A stretch of 64,000 nt of DNA from an uncultured Phascolarctobacterium sp. (GCA_900545025.1 UQXH01000001.1:62001-126000); one strand, 5' to 3'; numbered from the stretch's first letter, positions 1-8,998 are shown. Notes: a model not told the origin generated them from the sequence alone. Numbers and translations: made by a program.

Positions 1-860
1 CTGTCATCATTCCTAAAGCACCTGGTGGCGGTACTGATGTTTCTGCCAGAGGCTTGGTACAAATGCTGCAAAAAGAACTGCCTGGCAGCAAGTTTGTTCC
101 TGTAAATAAACCGGATGGCGGCGGTGTAACCGGTATGGTTGAATTGGCTAATGCTAAACCTGATGGGCATACCCTGGGTATGGTAACTGTAGAGCTGGCA
201 ATGTTTCCGCATCAGGGCAAATGCAAGAATACTTACAAAGATTATGCTTCTATCTGTGCACCGATTGCTGCTCCGGCAGCTTTGATTGTTCCGGCGGAAG
301 CTCCTTACAACAGTCTGGACGAATTTGTTGCTTACGCTAAAGCAAATCCTGGTAAAGTACAGATGGGTAATTCCGGTATCGGGGCTATCTGGCATATTGC
401 CGCTTTATCATTTGAAGATGAGTTTGGTGTGCAGCTGAAACATGTTCCTTATCCGAAAGGCTCTGCTGATATTGCAGCTGCTTTGGCTGGCAAACATATT
501 GATGCAACCTTAGCTGATCCGTCCGTATTTAAAAGCCAGGTTGATGCAGGTAATCTGAAAATTTTGGCTATTATGGCTGATTCCCGTTCTCAGATTTATC
601 CTGATGCACCTACCTTTAAGGAATTGGGCCATGATATGACTATTCGTGCTTGGGCAGCGTTGGTGGCTCCTAAAGATACTCCAAAAGAAAAATTGGAAGT
701 GTTGCGTGCTGCTGCCAAAGAAGTATGTGATTCCAAGGAATTCAAAGAATATTTCATGAAACAGGGTATTGATCCTACTGTAATTATCGGTGAAGATTGT
801 GATAAGATGATGCAGGAAGACCATGAAATGTATCAGAAATATTTACAGATTGCTCAATAA
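1..860 (+). CDS. Tripartite tricarboxylate transporter solute-binding protein (TctC/Bug family), 5' partial
   Basis: Extracytoplasmic ligand-binding protein of a TctABC-type secondary transporter for carboxylates. The gene enters from the left edge: the frame is open from base 3 and the signal peptide and start lie outside the window. The glycine-rich ligand loop PGGGTDVSAR, just inside the edge, and the later block YPKGSADIAAALAGKHIDA are typical of Bug proteins, and about 285 residues of a usual 320-330 are present. The gene stops at TAA and is followed by an intrinsic terminator, so it closes its own transcription unit. Membrane partners TctA and TctB are not in view. The substrate cannot be read from sequence. 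Confidence 0.88.
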   Translation, partial: VIIPKAPGGGTDVSARGLVQMLQKELPGSKFVPVNKPDGGGVTGMVELANAKPDGHTLGMVTVELAMFPHQGKCKNTYKDYASICAPIAAPAALIVPAEAPYNSLDEFVAYAKANPGKVQMGNSGIGAIWHIAALSFEDEFGVQLKHVPYPKGSADIAAALAGKHIDATLADPSVFKSQVDAGNLKILAIMADSRSQIYPDAPTFKELGHDMTIRAWAALVAPKDTPKEKLEVLRAAAKEVCDSKEFKEYFMKQGIDPTVIIGEDCDKMMQEDHEMYQKYLQIAQ

Positions 861-886
861 TAACAAACAGGTTTTATAATAAAAAA

Positions 887-908
887 GACAGCGCAAGCTG
901 TCTTTTTT
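887..908 (+). terminator. Intrinsic terminator after the tctC-like gene
   Basis: Perfect 6-bp stem GACAGC/GCTGTC with a GCAA tetraloop, followed by a run of T. An A-run precedes the stem, so it could also work from the other strand. Confidence 0.85.
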
Positions 909-943
909 ATTATCGTAAAATTTCGGTAAAAAGATTTTCTTGA

Positions 944-972
944 TTGGCATAAATTTCTAAAAATGTTATAAT
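944..972 (+). promoter_or_regulatory. Sigma-70-type promoter of the hydrogenase operon
   Basis: TTGGCA at 944-949, a 17-bp spacer, and a consensus TATAAT at 967-972, about 45 bp upstream of the first hydrogenase gene. No operator is obvious. Confidence 0.7.
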
Positions 973-1019
973 AATAAATATGTCATATTTGTGAACAAAT
1001 AAATTTATAGGTGATGAGG

Positions 1020-3005
1020 ATGAATTTATTCTTTATGGCTGCGGCTTGTTATGGCGCAGGCATACTTACGCTGCTTTTCCCGCATAAATGGCAGAAGACA
1101 GCTCATTATGCGGCATGCTTGGCTGCTATCGCAGGCAGCGCTTTAGTAACATATAATGCTGGACTTGTCTTATTGGATATCTTGCTTATACCGACTGTAC
1201 AATGGGGGTCCTATTCGCTTGCATGTGATAAATGGAGTGCTGCCTTTTTATTGTTGACTGGTTGCGCCGGAACCATTACCAGTATCTATGCTCTTGGTTA
1301 TGCCCTTAGTTATTTGGGTAAAAGACTCAGAATGTTAGGTTCTTTATGGAATCTTTTCTTAGGCTCCATGGTATTTGTAGTGTTGGCTGGAGATGCCTTT
1401 AGCTTTCTCTTGTTCTGGGAGATTATGGCTGTTGCTTCATTCCTGCTTGTCAATCATGAAGCAGAAAAACGTGTAACCTGGAATGCGGCTTATCAGTATC
1501 TGGTTATGACGCATATCGGGACTGCGGCTATTATGATTGCTTTTTTGCTGACAGGTACTTACAGTAAATCTTTTGCTTTTACTGATATGGCTAAGAATAC
1601 TCTGTCTGACGGTATGAGCGGTATTGTGTTTTTAGCGGCTTTTATTGGTTTTGCTTTGAAAGCAGGCCTCGTACCTTTGCATGTATGGCTTCCTAAAGCG
1701 CATCCCGCAGCTCCAAGTCATGTATCGGCCTTGATGAGCGGTGTTATGCTGAAAATAGCTTTATATGGCTTTGGTCGTTTTGTCTTTTCTTTTCTGCCTG
1801 GCTGGAACTATTGGTGGTGCATCGTTATTATGCTGGCAGGACTGATTTCAGCTTTCTTGGGCGTACTTTATGCTCAGATGGAAACAGATATCAAGCGTAT
1901 ACTGGCTTATTCTTCAGTTGAAAATATGGGCATTATCTTTGCTGCTTTTGGTTGTGGTATGCTGTTAGAGGTTACTGCTGGCGAAGGCTGGGGAACGATT
2001 GGCTTTATGGCGGCATTAGTGCATTGCTATAATCATTCGGTTATCAAAGTGCTCATGTTTATGAGTGCCGGCAGCATTATGCACGCTACCGGAAGCAAGA
2101 ATCTGGAGCTCTTTGGTGGCCTTCTGCGTAAGCTTCCTTACACAGCTGCCTTCTGTTTTGCTGGCTGTATGGCTTTGTCAGCGCTGCCTCTTACCAGTGG
2201 CTTTATAGGTGAATGGATGACGCTGCAGAGCTTTATCACTTTGGCTTACAATGGTTATGAACAGGATATACGTTTGTGGTGTTCTTTAGCCTTTGTTTTA
2301 CTTGGTTTAACTGGTGCGCTTGCATTAGGCTGCTTTGTACGCTTTTTCGGTATAGCATTCCTTGGCAGAGCACGCAGCCAAATAGCTGAACAGGCTCATG
2401 AATCTGATGGATTTATGCTGCTGGCTATGGGAATAAGTACTGTATTGATTTTTGTACTGGGAATTTATCCGGCGCCGCTGTTAAATGTATTAAGCGGCGT
2501 GCTTACTGTTGATACCTCGGTTTATATGCCAGGTATTGCCGATGTGCTGCAAAGCGGCGGTGAATTGCTGCAGGCTTATGGTACAGTTTTAGCCTTGGTA
2601 GTGGTTTTAACAGGAGCATGCTTTGTCATAGCTGTCACTATGGCAAAAAAGGCATATGTTACCAGCGATGTAACATGGAACTGCGGTACTGTGCCTACGG
2701 CAAGACAGCAATACTCTGCTACAGGTTTTTCCAAGCCGCTACGCAGGGCTTTTGATTATCTTTTAAAACCCAAACGCGAGGTTTCCTATGTCCGCAAGGA
2801 TCATCCTTATTTTGGTCGTTTATTATCTTATAAACTGGAAATTCCTGATATGATTACTCAGAAGCTGTATCTGCCGCTGCAGAAATATTTTGTTGTTTCT
2901 TCTGCTTTTCTGCGTCGTTTGCAGCAGGGAAGTGTAAGACTATATGTTAGTTATGTTATGGCTGCGATGATCGCCGTGCTGATTTGGGGGGCAATATATA
3001 AATGA
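1020..3005 (+). CDS. hyfB: Group 4 hydrogenase membrane subunit HyfB/HycC-like (NuoL/MrpA-type antiporter subunit)
   Basis: Large polytopic proton-translocating subunit homologous to NuoL/NuoM and HyfB/HycC. The protein is about 661 residues with many hydrophobic segments. The core carries the antiporter signatures FALKAGLVPLHVWLPKAHPAAPS (shown here as its parts: a conserved Lys in FALKAGLVPLHVWLP, then AHPAAPSHVSALMSG) and the ALVHCYNHSVIKVLMFMSAG helix. GTG 1011, ATG 1014 and ATG 1020 are in frame; ATG 1020 has the best spacing from AGGTG. It is the first gene of a six-gene operon and its stop overlaps the next start (ATGA). The C-terminal extension after the antiporter core is typical of HyfB-like proteins. 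Confidence 0.85.
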   Translation: MNLFFMAAACYGAGILTLLFPHKWQKTAHYAACLAAIAGSALVTYNAGLVLLDILLIPTVQWGSYSLACDKWSAAFLLLTGCAGTITSIYALGYALSYLGKRLRMLGSLWNLFLGSMVFVVLAGDAFSFLLFWEIMAVASFLLVNHEAEKRVTWNAAYQYLVMTHIGTAAIMIAFLLTGTYSKSFAFTDMAKNTLSDGMSGIVFLAAFIGFALKAGLVPLHVWLPKAHPAAPSHVSALMSGVMLKIALYGFGRFVFSFLPGWNYWWCIVIMLAGLISAFLGVLYAQMETDIKRILAYSSVENMGIIFAAFGCGMLLEVTAGEGWGTIGFMAALVHCYNHSVIKVLMFMSAGSIMHATGSKNLELFGGLLRKLPYTAAFCFAGCMALSALPLTSGFIGEWMTLQSFITLAYNGYEQDIRLWCSLAFVLLGLTGALALGCFVRFFGIAFLGRARSQIAEQAHESDGFMLLAMGISTVLIFVLGIYPAPLLNVLSGVLTVDTSVYMPGIADVLQSGGELLQAYGTVLALVVVLTGACFVIAVTMAKKAYVTSDVTWNCGTVPTARQQYSATGFSKPLRRAFDYLLKPKREVSYVRKDHPYFGRLLSYKLEIPDMITQKLYLPLQKYFVVSSAFLRRLQQGSVRLYVSYVMAAMIAVLIWGAIYK

Positions 3006-3886
3006 TGACAGACTATCAAGGTTTAGGGTACAGTCTGTTGCAGGCTTTGGTATTGTTATTGGTAGCTCCGCTGATTGCCGGAATTATCAAAAAGCTGAAA
3101 GCACTGCTGCAGAACAGGATTGGCTCCAGTATCCTGCAGGAATATTTTGATTTATATAAATGGTGGCGTAAACCTACCTTTGTTACTCCGTATACGAGTA
3201 TTATCTTCTTGGCGGCGCCGTGCGTATATTTTGCTTCTACCATAGCTGCAGCCTGCATGCTGCCGAATTTTTTCGGCAGAACGGTAACTTTTGGTGATGT
3301 ATTTGTTTTTGTCTACATTATGGCATTAGGTCGTTTCTTGATGACGCTTTCTTCGTTGGATGCGGCTACTGCTTTTGGCGGTATGGGCGGCAGCAGGGAA
3401 ATATATGTTGCTGCTTTTGTTGAGCCTGTAATTATGCTGGCAATATTGTCTAATGTGCTGCATACCGGCAGTACTTTCTTGGGCGGTATGTCTTTGGACC
3501 CCGGAGAGGTTAATCTGACGGTAGCCGGTGTCTTGACCTGTATTGCTTTCTTTTTAGTCTTGCTGGCAGAAAATAGCCGTATACCGGTGGATAATCCGGA
3601 TACGCATCTGGAATTGACTATGATTCATGAATGTATGACTTTGGAATATTCCGGACGACTTTTGGCGTTAATACATTGGGCAAGTCAGCTCAAACTACTT
3701 ATTTTTTTGGTTTTATTTTCATTGCTGTATCTGCCGCTTAACGTACCTGTTGTATTTAAGGTTCTCGGTTCTGCGGCATTGGTTGCAGTAGTAGAAACAT
3801 TAAATAACAAGATGCGTTTATTCAAAGTACGTGTATATCTGGCTGCCGCAGGCATTATGCTCCTGCTGGCTATTGCCGCACAGTAA
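3002..3886 (+). CDS. hyfC: Group 4 hydrogenase membrane subunit HyfC/HycD-like (NuoH family)
   Basis: Membrane anchor homologous to complex I NuoH, which links the hydrophilic hydrogenase arm to the proton-pumping arm. 294 residues with about eight hydrophobic segments. The NuoH/HycD signature is clear: LAENSRIPVDNPDTHLEL followed by TMIHECMTLEYSGR, the acidic loop that contacts the NuoB/NuoD-like subunits. It starts at ATG 3002, overlapping the upstream stop by four bases. Length and order match formate-hydrogenlyase-type operons. Confidence 0.87.
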   Translation: MMTDYQGLGYSLLQALVLLLVAPLIAGIIKKLKALLQNRIGSSILQEYFDLYKWWRKPTFVTPYTSIIFLAAPCVYFASTIAAACMLPNFFGRTVTFGDVFVFVYIMALGRFLMTLSSLDAATAFGGMGGSREIYVAAFVEPVIMLAILSNVLHTGSTFLGGMSLDPGEVNLTVAGVLTCIAFFLVLLAENSRIPVDNPDTHLELTMIHECMTLEYSGRLLALIHWASQLKLLIFLVLFSLLYLPLNVPVVFKVLGSAALVAVVETLNNKMRLFKVRVYLAAAGIMLLLAIAAQ

Positions 3887-3898
3887 GGAGGGTAAATT

Positions 3899-4528
3899 GT
3901 GGAATTTTTAGTAGTTACACTTATGTTTATCGTCTTTCTGCAAACGCGTATTATGGATTTGAAGCGTGGCATTTTTTGTCTTAGTATTCAATCGGCATTG
4001 ATTGCGGCAGCGTGCCTTGCTGTCGGTATGAGCCACGGCGGTGGGCTGCATGCATTTTTACCGGGTGTGCTCACTATTGCAGTTAAGGTAATCTTTATTC
4101 CGTATGCCATTTTGAAGGTTGTGCATAAGCTTAGTGATGAAAAAGAAATTGCCAGCGATATCAATGTCAATTATTCTACGGCAGCGGCGGCCGGCTTTCT
4201 GGCTTTAAGCTATGTAGTGCTGGACAGCCTGCTGCCCGGTGCACAGGGACGCGATATTGTAGCTTCATCCATCTTTATGATTATGACAGGATTGACGCTT
4301 ATTGTTATGCGCAGCCGTGCAATTATGCAGATGATTGGTTTGATTACCATGGAAAACGGTATATATCTGCTTGGCCTTATTATGACCGAGGGATTGCCGC
4401 TGATTATTGAATTAGGGATCTTCCTGGATGTATTGATTGCTGTAGTTATCCTGGTAATTCTTACTTCGCGTCTGCGTCTGTCTTTTAAAACGACAGATAC
4501 TAATGTTCTGAGAAAGCTGAAAGGGTGA
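3899..4528 (+). CDS. hyfE: Group 4 hydrogenase membrane subunit HyfE-like (NuoK-related)
   Basis: Small polytopic subunit of 209 residues, with predicted helices along its length and a NuoK-like C-terminal part (GLITMENGIYLLGLIMTEG). HyfE exists in hydrogenase-4-type but not hydrogenase-3-type complexes, so it indicates a Hyf-like pump with a longer membrane arm. GTG start at 3899 behind AAGGAGGG; 12 bases separate it from hyfC and 4 from hyfF. Confidence rests on topology, size and gene order as well as the NuoK-like motif. Confidence 0.8.
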   Translation: MEFLVVTLMFIVFLQTRIMDLKRGIFCLSIQSALIAAACLAVGMSHGGGLHAFLPGVLTIAVKVIFIPYAILKVVHKLSDEKEIASDINVNYSTAAAAGFLALSYVVLDSLLPGAQGRDIVASSIFMIMTGLTLIVMRSRAIMQMIGLITMENGIYLLGLIMTEGLPLIIELGIFLDVLIAVVILVILTSRLRLSFKTTDTNVLRKLKG

Positions 4529-4532
4529 GAAG

Positions 4533-6008
4533 ATGCTGGAAATTATTTATGCACTGTTATGTCTTCCGCCTTTATGCGCAGCTTTCGCGCTCAGCGGACG
4601 TTTTACTAATACGTCTTTACATTGGCTGCATAGGATTACGGCTATCGGAGTAGGCACCTTAGTCTGCCAGTTGTTATATAATTTTAATCCAGCTCAGCCC
4701 TTTAACAGCGAATATTTTTACTTGGATGCGCTAAATTGCTGGGTATTGATAATTATCACGACGCTTTATATGGCGGCTACCTGGACGGCGCGTTCCTATC
4801 TGGTGCGCGAGGAAAAAAGCGGTGTGCTGAAAAATGAACAGCTGCAGACAGGCAGATATTTTGCTTTGATGCAGATGTTTGTCTGGACTATGTTCATTGT
4901 TTTATTGGTTAAGAATTTGGGTTTGATGTGGGTTGCCATAGAAGCTACCACATTGATTTCTGCACTCCTTATCTCCTTTAAATTTACCCGTAGTGCGCTG
5001 GAAGCAACCTGGAAATACATTATGGTATGTACAGTCGGTATCTGCCTGGCGCTTTTGGGAACCTTGATTCTCTATTATGCCCAAATTGACGCTTTGGGGA
5101 ACGATAATCCGCTTAGCTGGCTGTATCTTTATGAACATGCGGCTGTACTTGATCCTTCTTTAACCAAGATGGCGCTGCTGTTTATATTGATTGGCTACGG
5201 TACCAAGGTTGGTATGGCCCCTATGCATACTTGGCTGCCCGATGCCTATGCAGAGGCTCCGTCGTTGACCAGCGGCATGCTTTCCGGCGCTCTGTGCAGC
5301 TGTGCATTATATGTATTACTGCGTAATTTGGTAATTTTATTGCCTACTGCCGGCGTGGAGATGATGAGCGGCATGCTTTTGTTCTTTGCCGTGCTTACTG
5401 TAGCTGTAGCGGTTCCTTTTGTAGTCGTACAGCGTGATGTGAAGCGTATTTTAGCATATTCCTCCATGGAGAATATCGGCATCATGGTAGCTGGTGTCGG
5501 TGTATTTACAGCTTTTTCTCTGAAAGCTGTAATGCTGCACATGTATAGCCATGCGCTGATTAAATTCGTATTGTTCTATATTGCTGGTACTATCATTCAG
5601 GAGTATCAGACCAGGAATCTGATGCGTATTCATGGCATGATTAAAGAAGTTCCGCATACGGCTACTTTGTGGCTTATCAGTATGCTTGGCATTCTGGGTC
5701 TGCCTCCGATGGGACTGTTCTTCAGTAAATTCTATATTCTGACAGCTCTTTTTAAAGAAGAACACTGGATAGCAGGAAGTCTGCTGATTATTCTTTTAGC
5801 AGGCGTATTGATTGGTATTTTATATCATGGCATGCGTATGCTGTGTGATCAGCCGCGACGTCCGTCTTTAGGGGATTTGCTGGATAAACTTGATACACCG
5901 GTATTGGCGATTTTATTATTGCTTACCTGTTTTGTCGGTGCCGGATTTGAAAATATTCCCTGGATTAATAATCTTTTAAATCATGCAGTTTTAATAATAG
6001 GAAGGTGA
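4533..6008 (+). CDS. hyfF: Group 4 hydrogenase membrane subunit HyfF-like (NuoN/NuoM-type antiporter subunit)
   Basis: Second antiporter-like subunit of the complex, 491 residues and strongly hydrophobic. The conserved stretch YGTKVGMAPMHTWLPDAYAE carries the NuoL/M/N transmembrane lysine, and MLHMYSHALIKFVLFYIAG matches the second conserved lysine helix. VAIEATTL near residue 135 contains the conserved glutamate. With hyfB this gives two antiporter-type modules, as in hydrogenase 4 (Hyf), and implies proton or sodium translocation. The ion cannot be told from sequence alone. Confidence 0.85.
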   Translation: MLEIIYALLCLPPLCAAFALSGRFTNTSLHWLHRITAIGVGTLVCQLLYNFNPAQPFNSEYFYLDALNCWVLIIITTLYMAATWTARSYLVREEKSGVLKNEQLQTGRYFALMQMFVWTMFIVLLVKNLGLMWVAIEATTLISALLISFKFTRSALEATWKYIMVCTVGICLALLGTLILYYAQIDALGNDNPLSWLYLYEHAAVLDPSLTKMALLFILIGYGTKVGMAPMHTWLPDAYAEAPSLTSGMLSGALCSCALYVLLRNLVILLPTAGVEMMSGMLLFFAVLTVAVAVPFVVVQRDVKRILAYSSMENIGIMVAGVGVFTAFSLKAVMLHMYSHALIKFVLFYIAGTIIQEYQTRNLMRIHGMIKEVPHTATLWLISMLGILGLPPMGLFFSKFYILTALFKEEHWIAGSLLIILLAGVLIGILYHGMRMLCDQPRRPSLGDLLDKLDTPVLAILLLLTCFVGAGFENIPWINNLLNHAVLIIGR

Positions 6009-6012
6009 TAAC

Positions 6013-7518
6013 GTGCTGCAGGTACAACCGGAAAATTTGCGTGGCGCTGCCAATATTTTCAGTGCTGCGGGGAAAAATCCTCTTACTGCCATGTTTGGCG
6101 CGGATGAAACCTTACATGACGGCGGACTGGCCGTTTATTGTTTATTTTATAATGTTGAAAAAAGAGATATGGATATTTTAAAGGCAGAGTTTCCGGCAGA
6201 TGGAGATTTAAGCTATCCTTCCTTAACGCCTATTCTGCCTGCTGCAGCCTGGTATGAAAGGGAGCTGCATGATATGTTTGGCTTTATTCCGCGTGAACAT
6301 CCTGATTTGCGGCCCTTGGTATTGCACGAAAGCTTTCCTGAAGATTTTCATCCCTTATTGAAAAAATATCCTGTTAACTATCAAGTTAGGGGTAAGAAAG
6401 AATATGAGATGCTTACTTCTGCAGGCGAAGGTCTGTATGAAGTGCCTGTAGGCCCTATACATGCAGGCATTATTGAGCCAGGACATTTCCGTTTTAGTCA
6501 GGCTGGTGAGGCCATGTTGCAGTTAGATGCCAAGCTTTTTTATACTCATCGTGGCATTGAGAAGGCAGTGGAAGGTAAAACACCTTTTGAAGCATTGACT
6601 TTGGTAGAACGCATTTGCGGTGCATGCAGTGTAGCGAATACCTTAAGCTTTTGTCAGGCGGTAGAAAAGCTTTCAGAAGTGCAAGTGCCGAGAAGAGCAT
6701 GGCTCATCCGTACTTTAGCTGCAGAGTTGGAACGCCTGTATAATCATGTAGGCGATACGGGTAATATCTGTGCAGGTGTGGGCTTTTCTCCCATTATCAG
6801 CATGGGCAGCAGACTGAAAGAATATCTGATGCAGCTTAATGAAATGCTGGCTGGTAATCGTTTTCTGCGTGGGCTTATCGTACCGGGCGGAGTAAACTAT
6901 GATGCTGATGAAAAATGTCTGGAAGAAATAGATGAAGTACTGCGTGAGTTGGAAAAGGAATACAAAGATATTGTCCATATCATGTGGGAGCAGAATAACT
7001 TTGTCAACAGAATTCGTACCACCGGTATTATCAGGCAGAATACAGCTTTTGAACTGGCTATGGTTGGCGTAGGAGCACGCGCCAGCGGCAGTACACGTGA
7101 CAGCAGAAAGGACATGGGCTTTGGTATTTACGATGAGCTTGATTTTTCTGTTATCACTGAAACTGCTGGTGATGTGGAAGCGCGAATCAAAGTGCGCGTA
7201 GGTGAAGTATACGAAAGCATTAAACTTGTAAAACAGCTGATAACAAAGCTACGCAGGGAACCGGAAGAAAATCTGCGTGTCGATTTAGGCGATTTGCGTA
7301 CTTCGGAAGGCAGCTGGGGAATCAGCGAATCGGCGCGTGGAGATAATCTGCACTGGCTTATGTTGGATGAAGAAGGTCGTATTGACAGGCTGTTTGTAAG
7401 GTCGGCTTCATATCCCAACTGGCCGGCGTTGACAGTGGCTGTACAGGGTGACATCATACCTGACTTTCCCTTGATAAATAAAAGCTTTGAGTTGTGCTAT
7501 GCATGTCTTGACCGTTAG
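6013..7518 (+). CDS. hyfG: Group 4 [NiFe] hydrogenase large subunit HyfG/HycE-like (fused NuoC-NuoD type)
   Basis: Catalytic subunit, 501 residues. The N-terminal ~125 residues are NuoC/HycE-like (WYERELHDMFGF then HPDLRPL); the rest is the hydrogenase large subunit. Both Ni-ligand pairs are visible: proximal ERICGACSVANTLSF and distal ELCYACLDR. The position often occupied by His after the proximal pair is Asn here. The protein ends directly after the distal CxxC-x-D-R, with no C-terminal extension for protease processing. GTG start at 6013 behind GGAAGGTG. Retention of all four Cys argues for a real NiFe enzyme rather than a complex I subunit. Confidence 0.88.
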   Translation: MLQVQPENLRGAANIFSAAGKNPLTAMFGADETLHDGGLAVYCLFYNVEKRDMDILKAEFPADGDLSYPSLTPILPAAAWYERELHDMFGFIPREHPDLRPLVLHESFPEDFHPLLKKYPVNYQVRGKKEYEMLTSAGEGLYEVPVGPIHAGIIEPGHFRFSQAGEAMLQLDAKLFYTHRGIEKAVEGKTPFEALTLVERICGACSVANTLSFCQAVEKLSEVQVPRRAWLIRTLAAELERLYNHVGDTGNICAGVGFSPIISMGSRLKEYLMQLNEMLAGNRFLRGLIVPGGVNYDADEKCLEEIDEVLRELEKEYKDIVHIMWEQNNFVNRIRTTGIIRQNTAFELAMVGVGARASGSTRDSRKDMGFGIYDELDFSVITETAGDVEARIKVRVGEVYESIKLVKQLITKLRREPEENLRVDLGDLRTSEGSWGISESARGDNLHWLMLDEEGRIDRLFVRSASYPNWPALTVAVQGDIIPDFPLINKSFELCYACLDR

Positions 7519-7533
7519 GAGGAAAAATTTACC

Positions 7534-8256
7534 ATGTTAAAAATGATTGAGGCTATTTTAAACAAAAAAATAGTCACGGAAAATATTTCTCTCTCCGGAC
7601 ATAAAAGAATGCGTGGACAGCTGCAGTGCATGAATTGCTGTGATGGTTGCGGACATTGCAGTGCAGTTTGCCCAGTCAAAGCTATCACTGTCTATGATGG
7701 TAAGCCGATTGTAGATTATAAAAAATGTATTTTCTGTGGTCGTTGTGTAGAAGCATGTGTACAGGGGGCTTTGCAGCATAGCAACAAAGATGTTTTAGGA
7801 AGTGTACTGACAGAAGCACAAACTCAAATCAGCGATATGATTACAGCTAAACTTGGCAGATCTCTGCATGTGCGCCATCTTGATGCCGGCAGCTGTAATG
7901 CTTGTGATTTTGAAATGGGAGCTTTGAGTAATCCAATTTATGATTTGCATCGTTTTGGCATAGCATTTGTTGCTTCTCCCAGACATGCCGATATGTTGAT
8001 GGTTACCGGCGTAGTAACACGCAACCTGGAACAGGCTTTGCGTATGACGTACGATGCCATGCCGGAACCAAAGCTGGTCATGGCCTGTGGTGCCTGCGCC
8101 AGTGGTGGAGAAACATATGGAAGTACTTATGCCGTTTGTGGCAGTGCAGCTGATATTGTACCCGTGGATATTGCTGTACCTGGATGTCCGCCAAGGCCGA
8201 GCTCTATGATTGCTGCAATGTGTGCTGCAGCTGATATACTTAATCAACGATTATAA
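7534..8256 (+). CDS. hyfI: Fused polyferredoxin and hydrogenase small subunit (HyfH+HyfI / NuoI+NuoB type)
   Basis: Electron-transfer subunit of 240 residues. The N-terminal half has two [4Fe-4S] motifs: CDGCGHCSAVCP and CIFCGRCVEAC. The C-terminal half is NuoB/HycG-like, with GSCNACDFEMGALSNPIYD, then MACGACASGG and PGCPPRPSSMI holding the proximal cluster ligands. In E. coli these are two proteins (HyfH and HyfI); here they are one chain, giving a short wire from a soluble ferredoxin to the NiFe site. ATG 7534 lies behind AGGAGGAAAAA, 15 bases after hyfG. It ends the operon; no clear terminator follows. Confidence 0.88.
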   Translation: MLKMIEAILNKKIVTENISLSGHKRMRGQLQCMNCCDGCGHCSAVCPVKAITVYDGKPIVDYKKCIFCGRCVEACVQGALQHSNKDVLGSVLTEAQTQISDMITAKLGRSLHVRHLDAGSCNACDFEMGALSNPIYDLHRFGIAFVASPRHADMLMVTGVVTRNLEQALRMTYDAMPEPKLVMACGACASGGETYGSTYAVCGSAADIVPVDIAVPGCPPRPSSMIAAMCAAADILNQRL

Positions 8257-8281
8257 TAAATGTATATTTTATAAAATAATA

Positions 8282-8310
8282 TTGTATAAACAGTCAATGA
8301 GTGGTAATAT
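8282..8310 (+). promoter_or_regulatory. Probable promoter of the acetyltransferase gene
   Basis: TTGTAT at 8282-8287, a 17-bp spacer and TAATAT at 8305-8310, 30 bp upstream of the start codon. Confidence 0.5.
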
Positions 8311-8340
8311 ATCATTATACTTTTTGAGGAGTTGTTGAGG

Positions 8341-8826
8341 ATGATTACTTACAGAGCTGCCAAATTCAGTGACGTAGAAAATATACATAAACTTTTAAAT
8401 GATTATGCCCGTGAAGGCTTGATGCTGCCGCGCTCTCGTAACAGTATTTATGAAAATCTGCGTGATTATATTGTTGCTGTGGAAAATAACCGCCTTATTG
8501 GTTGCGGCGCGTTACATTTTGTTTGGGATAAGTTGGCAGAAATTCGTTCTTTAGCTGTTGACCCAGAATTAAAATGCTCCGGTATAGGTCGCAGGATTGT
8601 CGCGCTTTTAGAGCAGGAAGGAATTGAGAGGGGAGTAAAGATGTTCTTTACTTTGACTTATCAGCCAGGCTTTTTTTCTAAATGTGATTATATTGAAACA
8701 GCTAAGGAAAAATTGCCGCAGAAGGTTTGGAAAGAGTGCGTATATTGCCCACAATATCCTTATTGTAATGAGATTGCTTTTGTAAAGACTACGGTTGATT
8801 ATCAGCCAGGTGATGTAATGTTTTAA
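8341..8826 (+). CDS. GNAT acetyltransferase, short N-acetylglutamate synthase type (ArgA-like)
   Basis: Likely transfers acetyl from acetyl-CoA to the amino group of glutamate, the first arginine step. 161 residues, a single GNAT domain with the acetyl-CoA loop SGIGRRIV near residue 85. The pattern GCGALHFVWDKLAEIRSLAV and the C-terminal segment LPQKVWKECVYCPQYPYCNEIA, with its spaced cysteines, characterise the stand-alone short NAGS group rather than generic GNATs (shown as LPQKVWKEC and CPQYPYCNEIA). ATG 8341 is preferred over an upstream TTG because GAGGAG sits about nine bases ahead. No other arg gene is in the window, so the role is family-based. Confidence 0.75.
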   Translation: MITYRAAKFSDVENIHKLLNDYAREGLMLPRSRNSIYENLRDYIVAVENNRLIGCGALHFVWDKLAEIRSLAVDPELKCSGIGRRIVALLEQEGIERGVKMFFTLTYQPGFFSKCDYIETAKEKLPQKVWKECVYCPQYPYCNEIAFVKTTVDYQPGDVMF

Positions 8827-8841
8827 ATTTAATAAAATGTA

Positions 8842-8870
8842 TTGACATTTTTGTTATCTGCGAGTATAAT
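8842..8870 (+). promoter_or_regulatory. Consensus promoter of tRNA-Leu
   Basis: Exact TTGACA (8842-8847), 17-bp spacer, exact TATAAT (8865-8870), 31 bp ahead of the tRNA. Confidence 0.9.
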
Positions 8871-8901
8871 ATCTATTGTTCCGAGTTGATTGGAACAATT
8901 T

Positions 8902-8989
8902 GCCGAAGTGGCGGAATTGGCAGACGCACTTGACTCAAAATCAAGCGTAGTAGCCCTACGTGCCGGTTCGAGTCCGGCCTTCGGCACCA
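8902..8989 (+). tRNA. tRNA-Leu (anticodon CAA)
   Basis: Acceptor stem GCCGAAG/CTTCGGC, D-arm, anticodon stem CTTGA/TCAAG enclosing loop CTCAAAA (anticodon CAA), long class II variable arm, T-arm GCCGG-TTCGAGT-CCGGC, discriminator A and an encoded CCA. 88 nt, as expected for a class II tRNA. It reads TTG leucine codons. Confidence 0.95.
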
Positions 8990-8998
8990 AGGAAATAT

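Noticed and set aside
7795..8247. 150-residue minus-strand open frame under hyfI
   Set aside because: It is antisense to the cysteine motifs of the hydrogenase small subunit.
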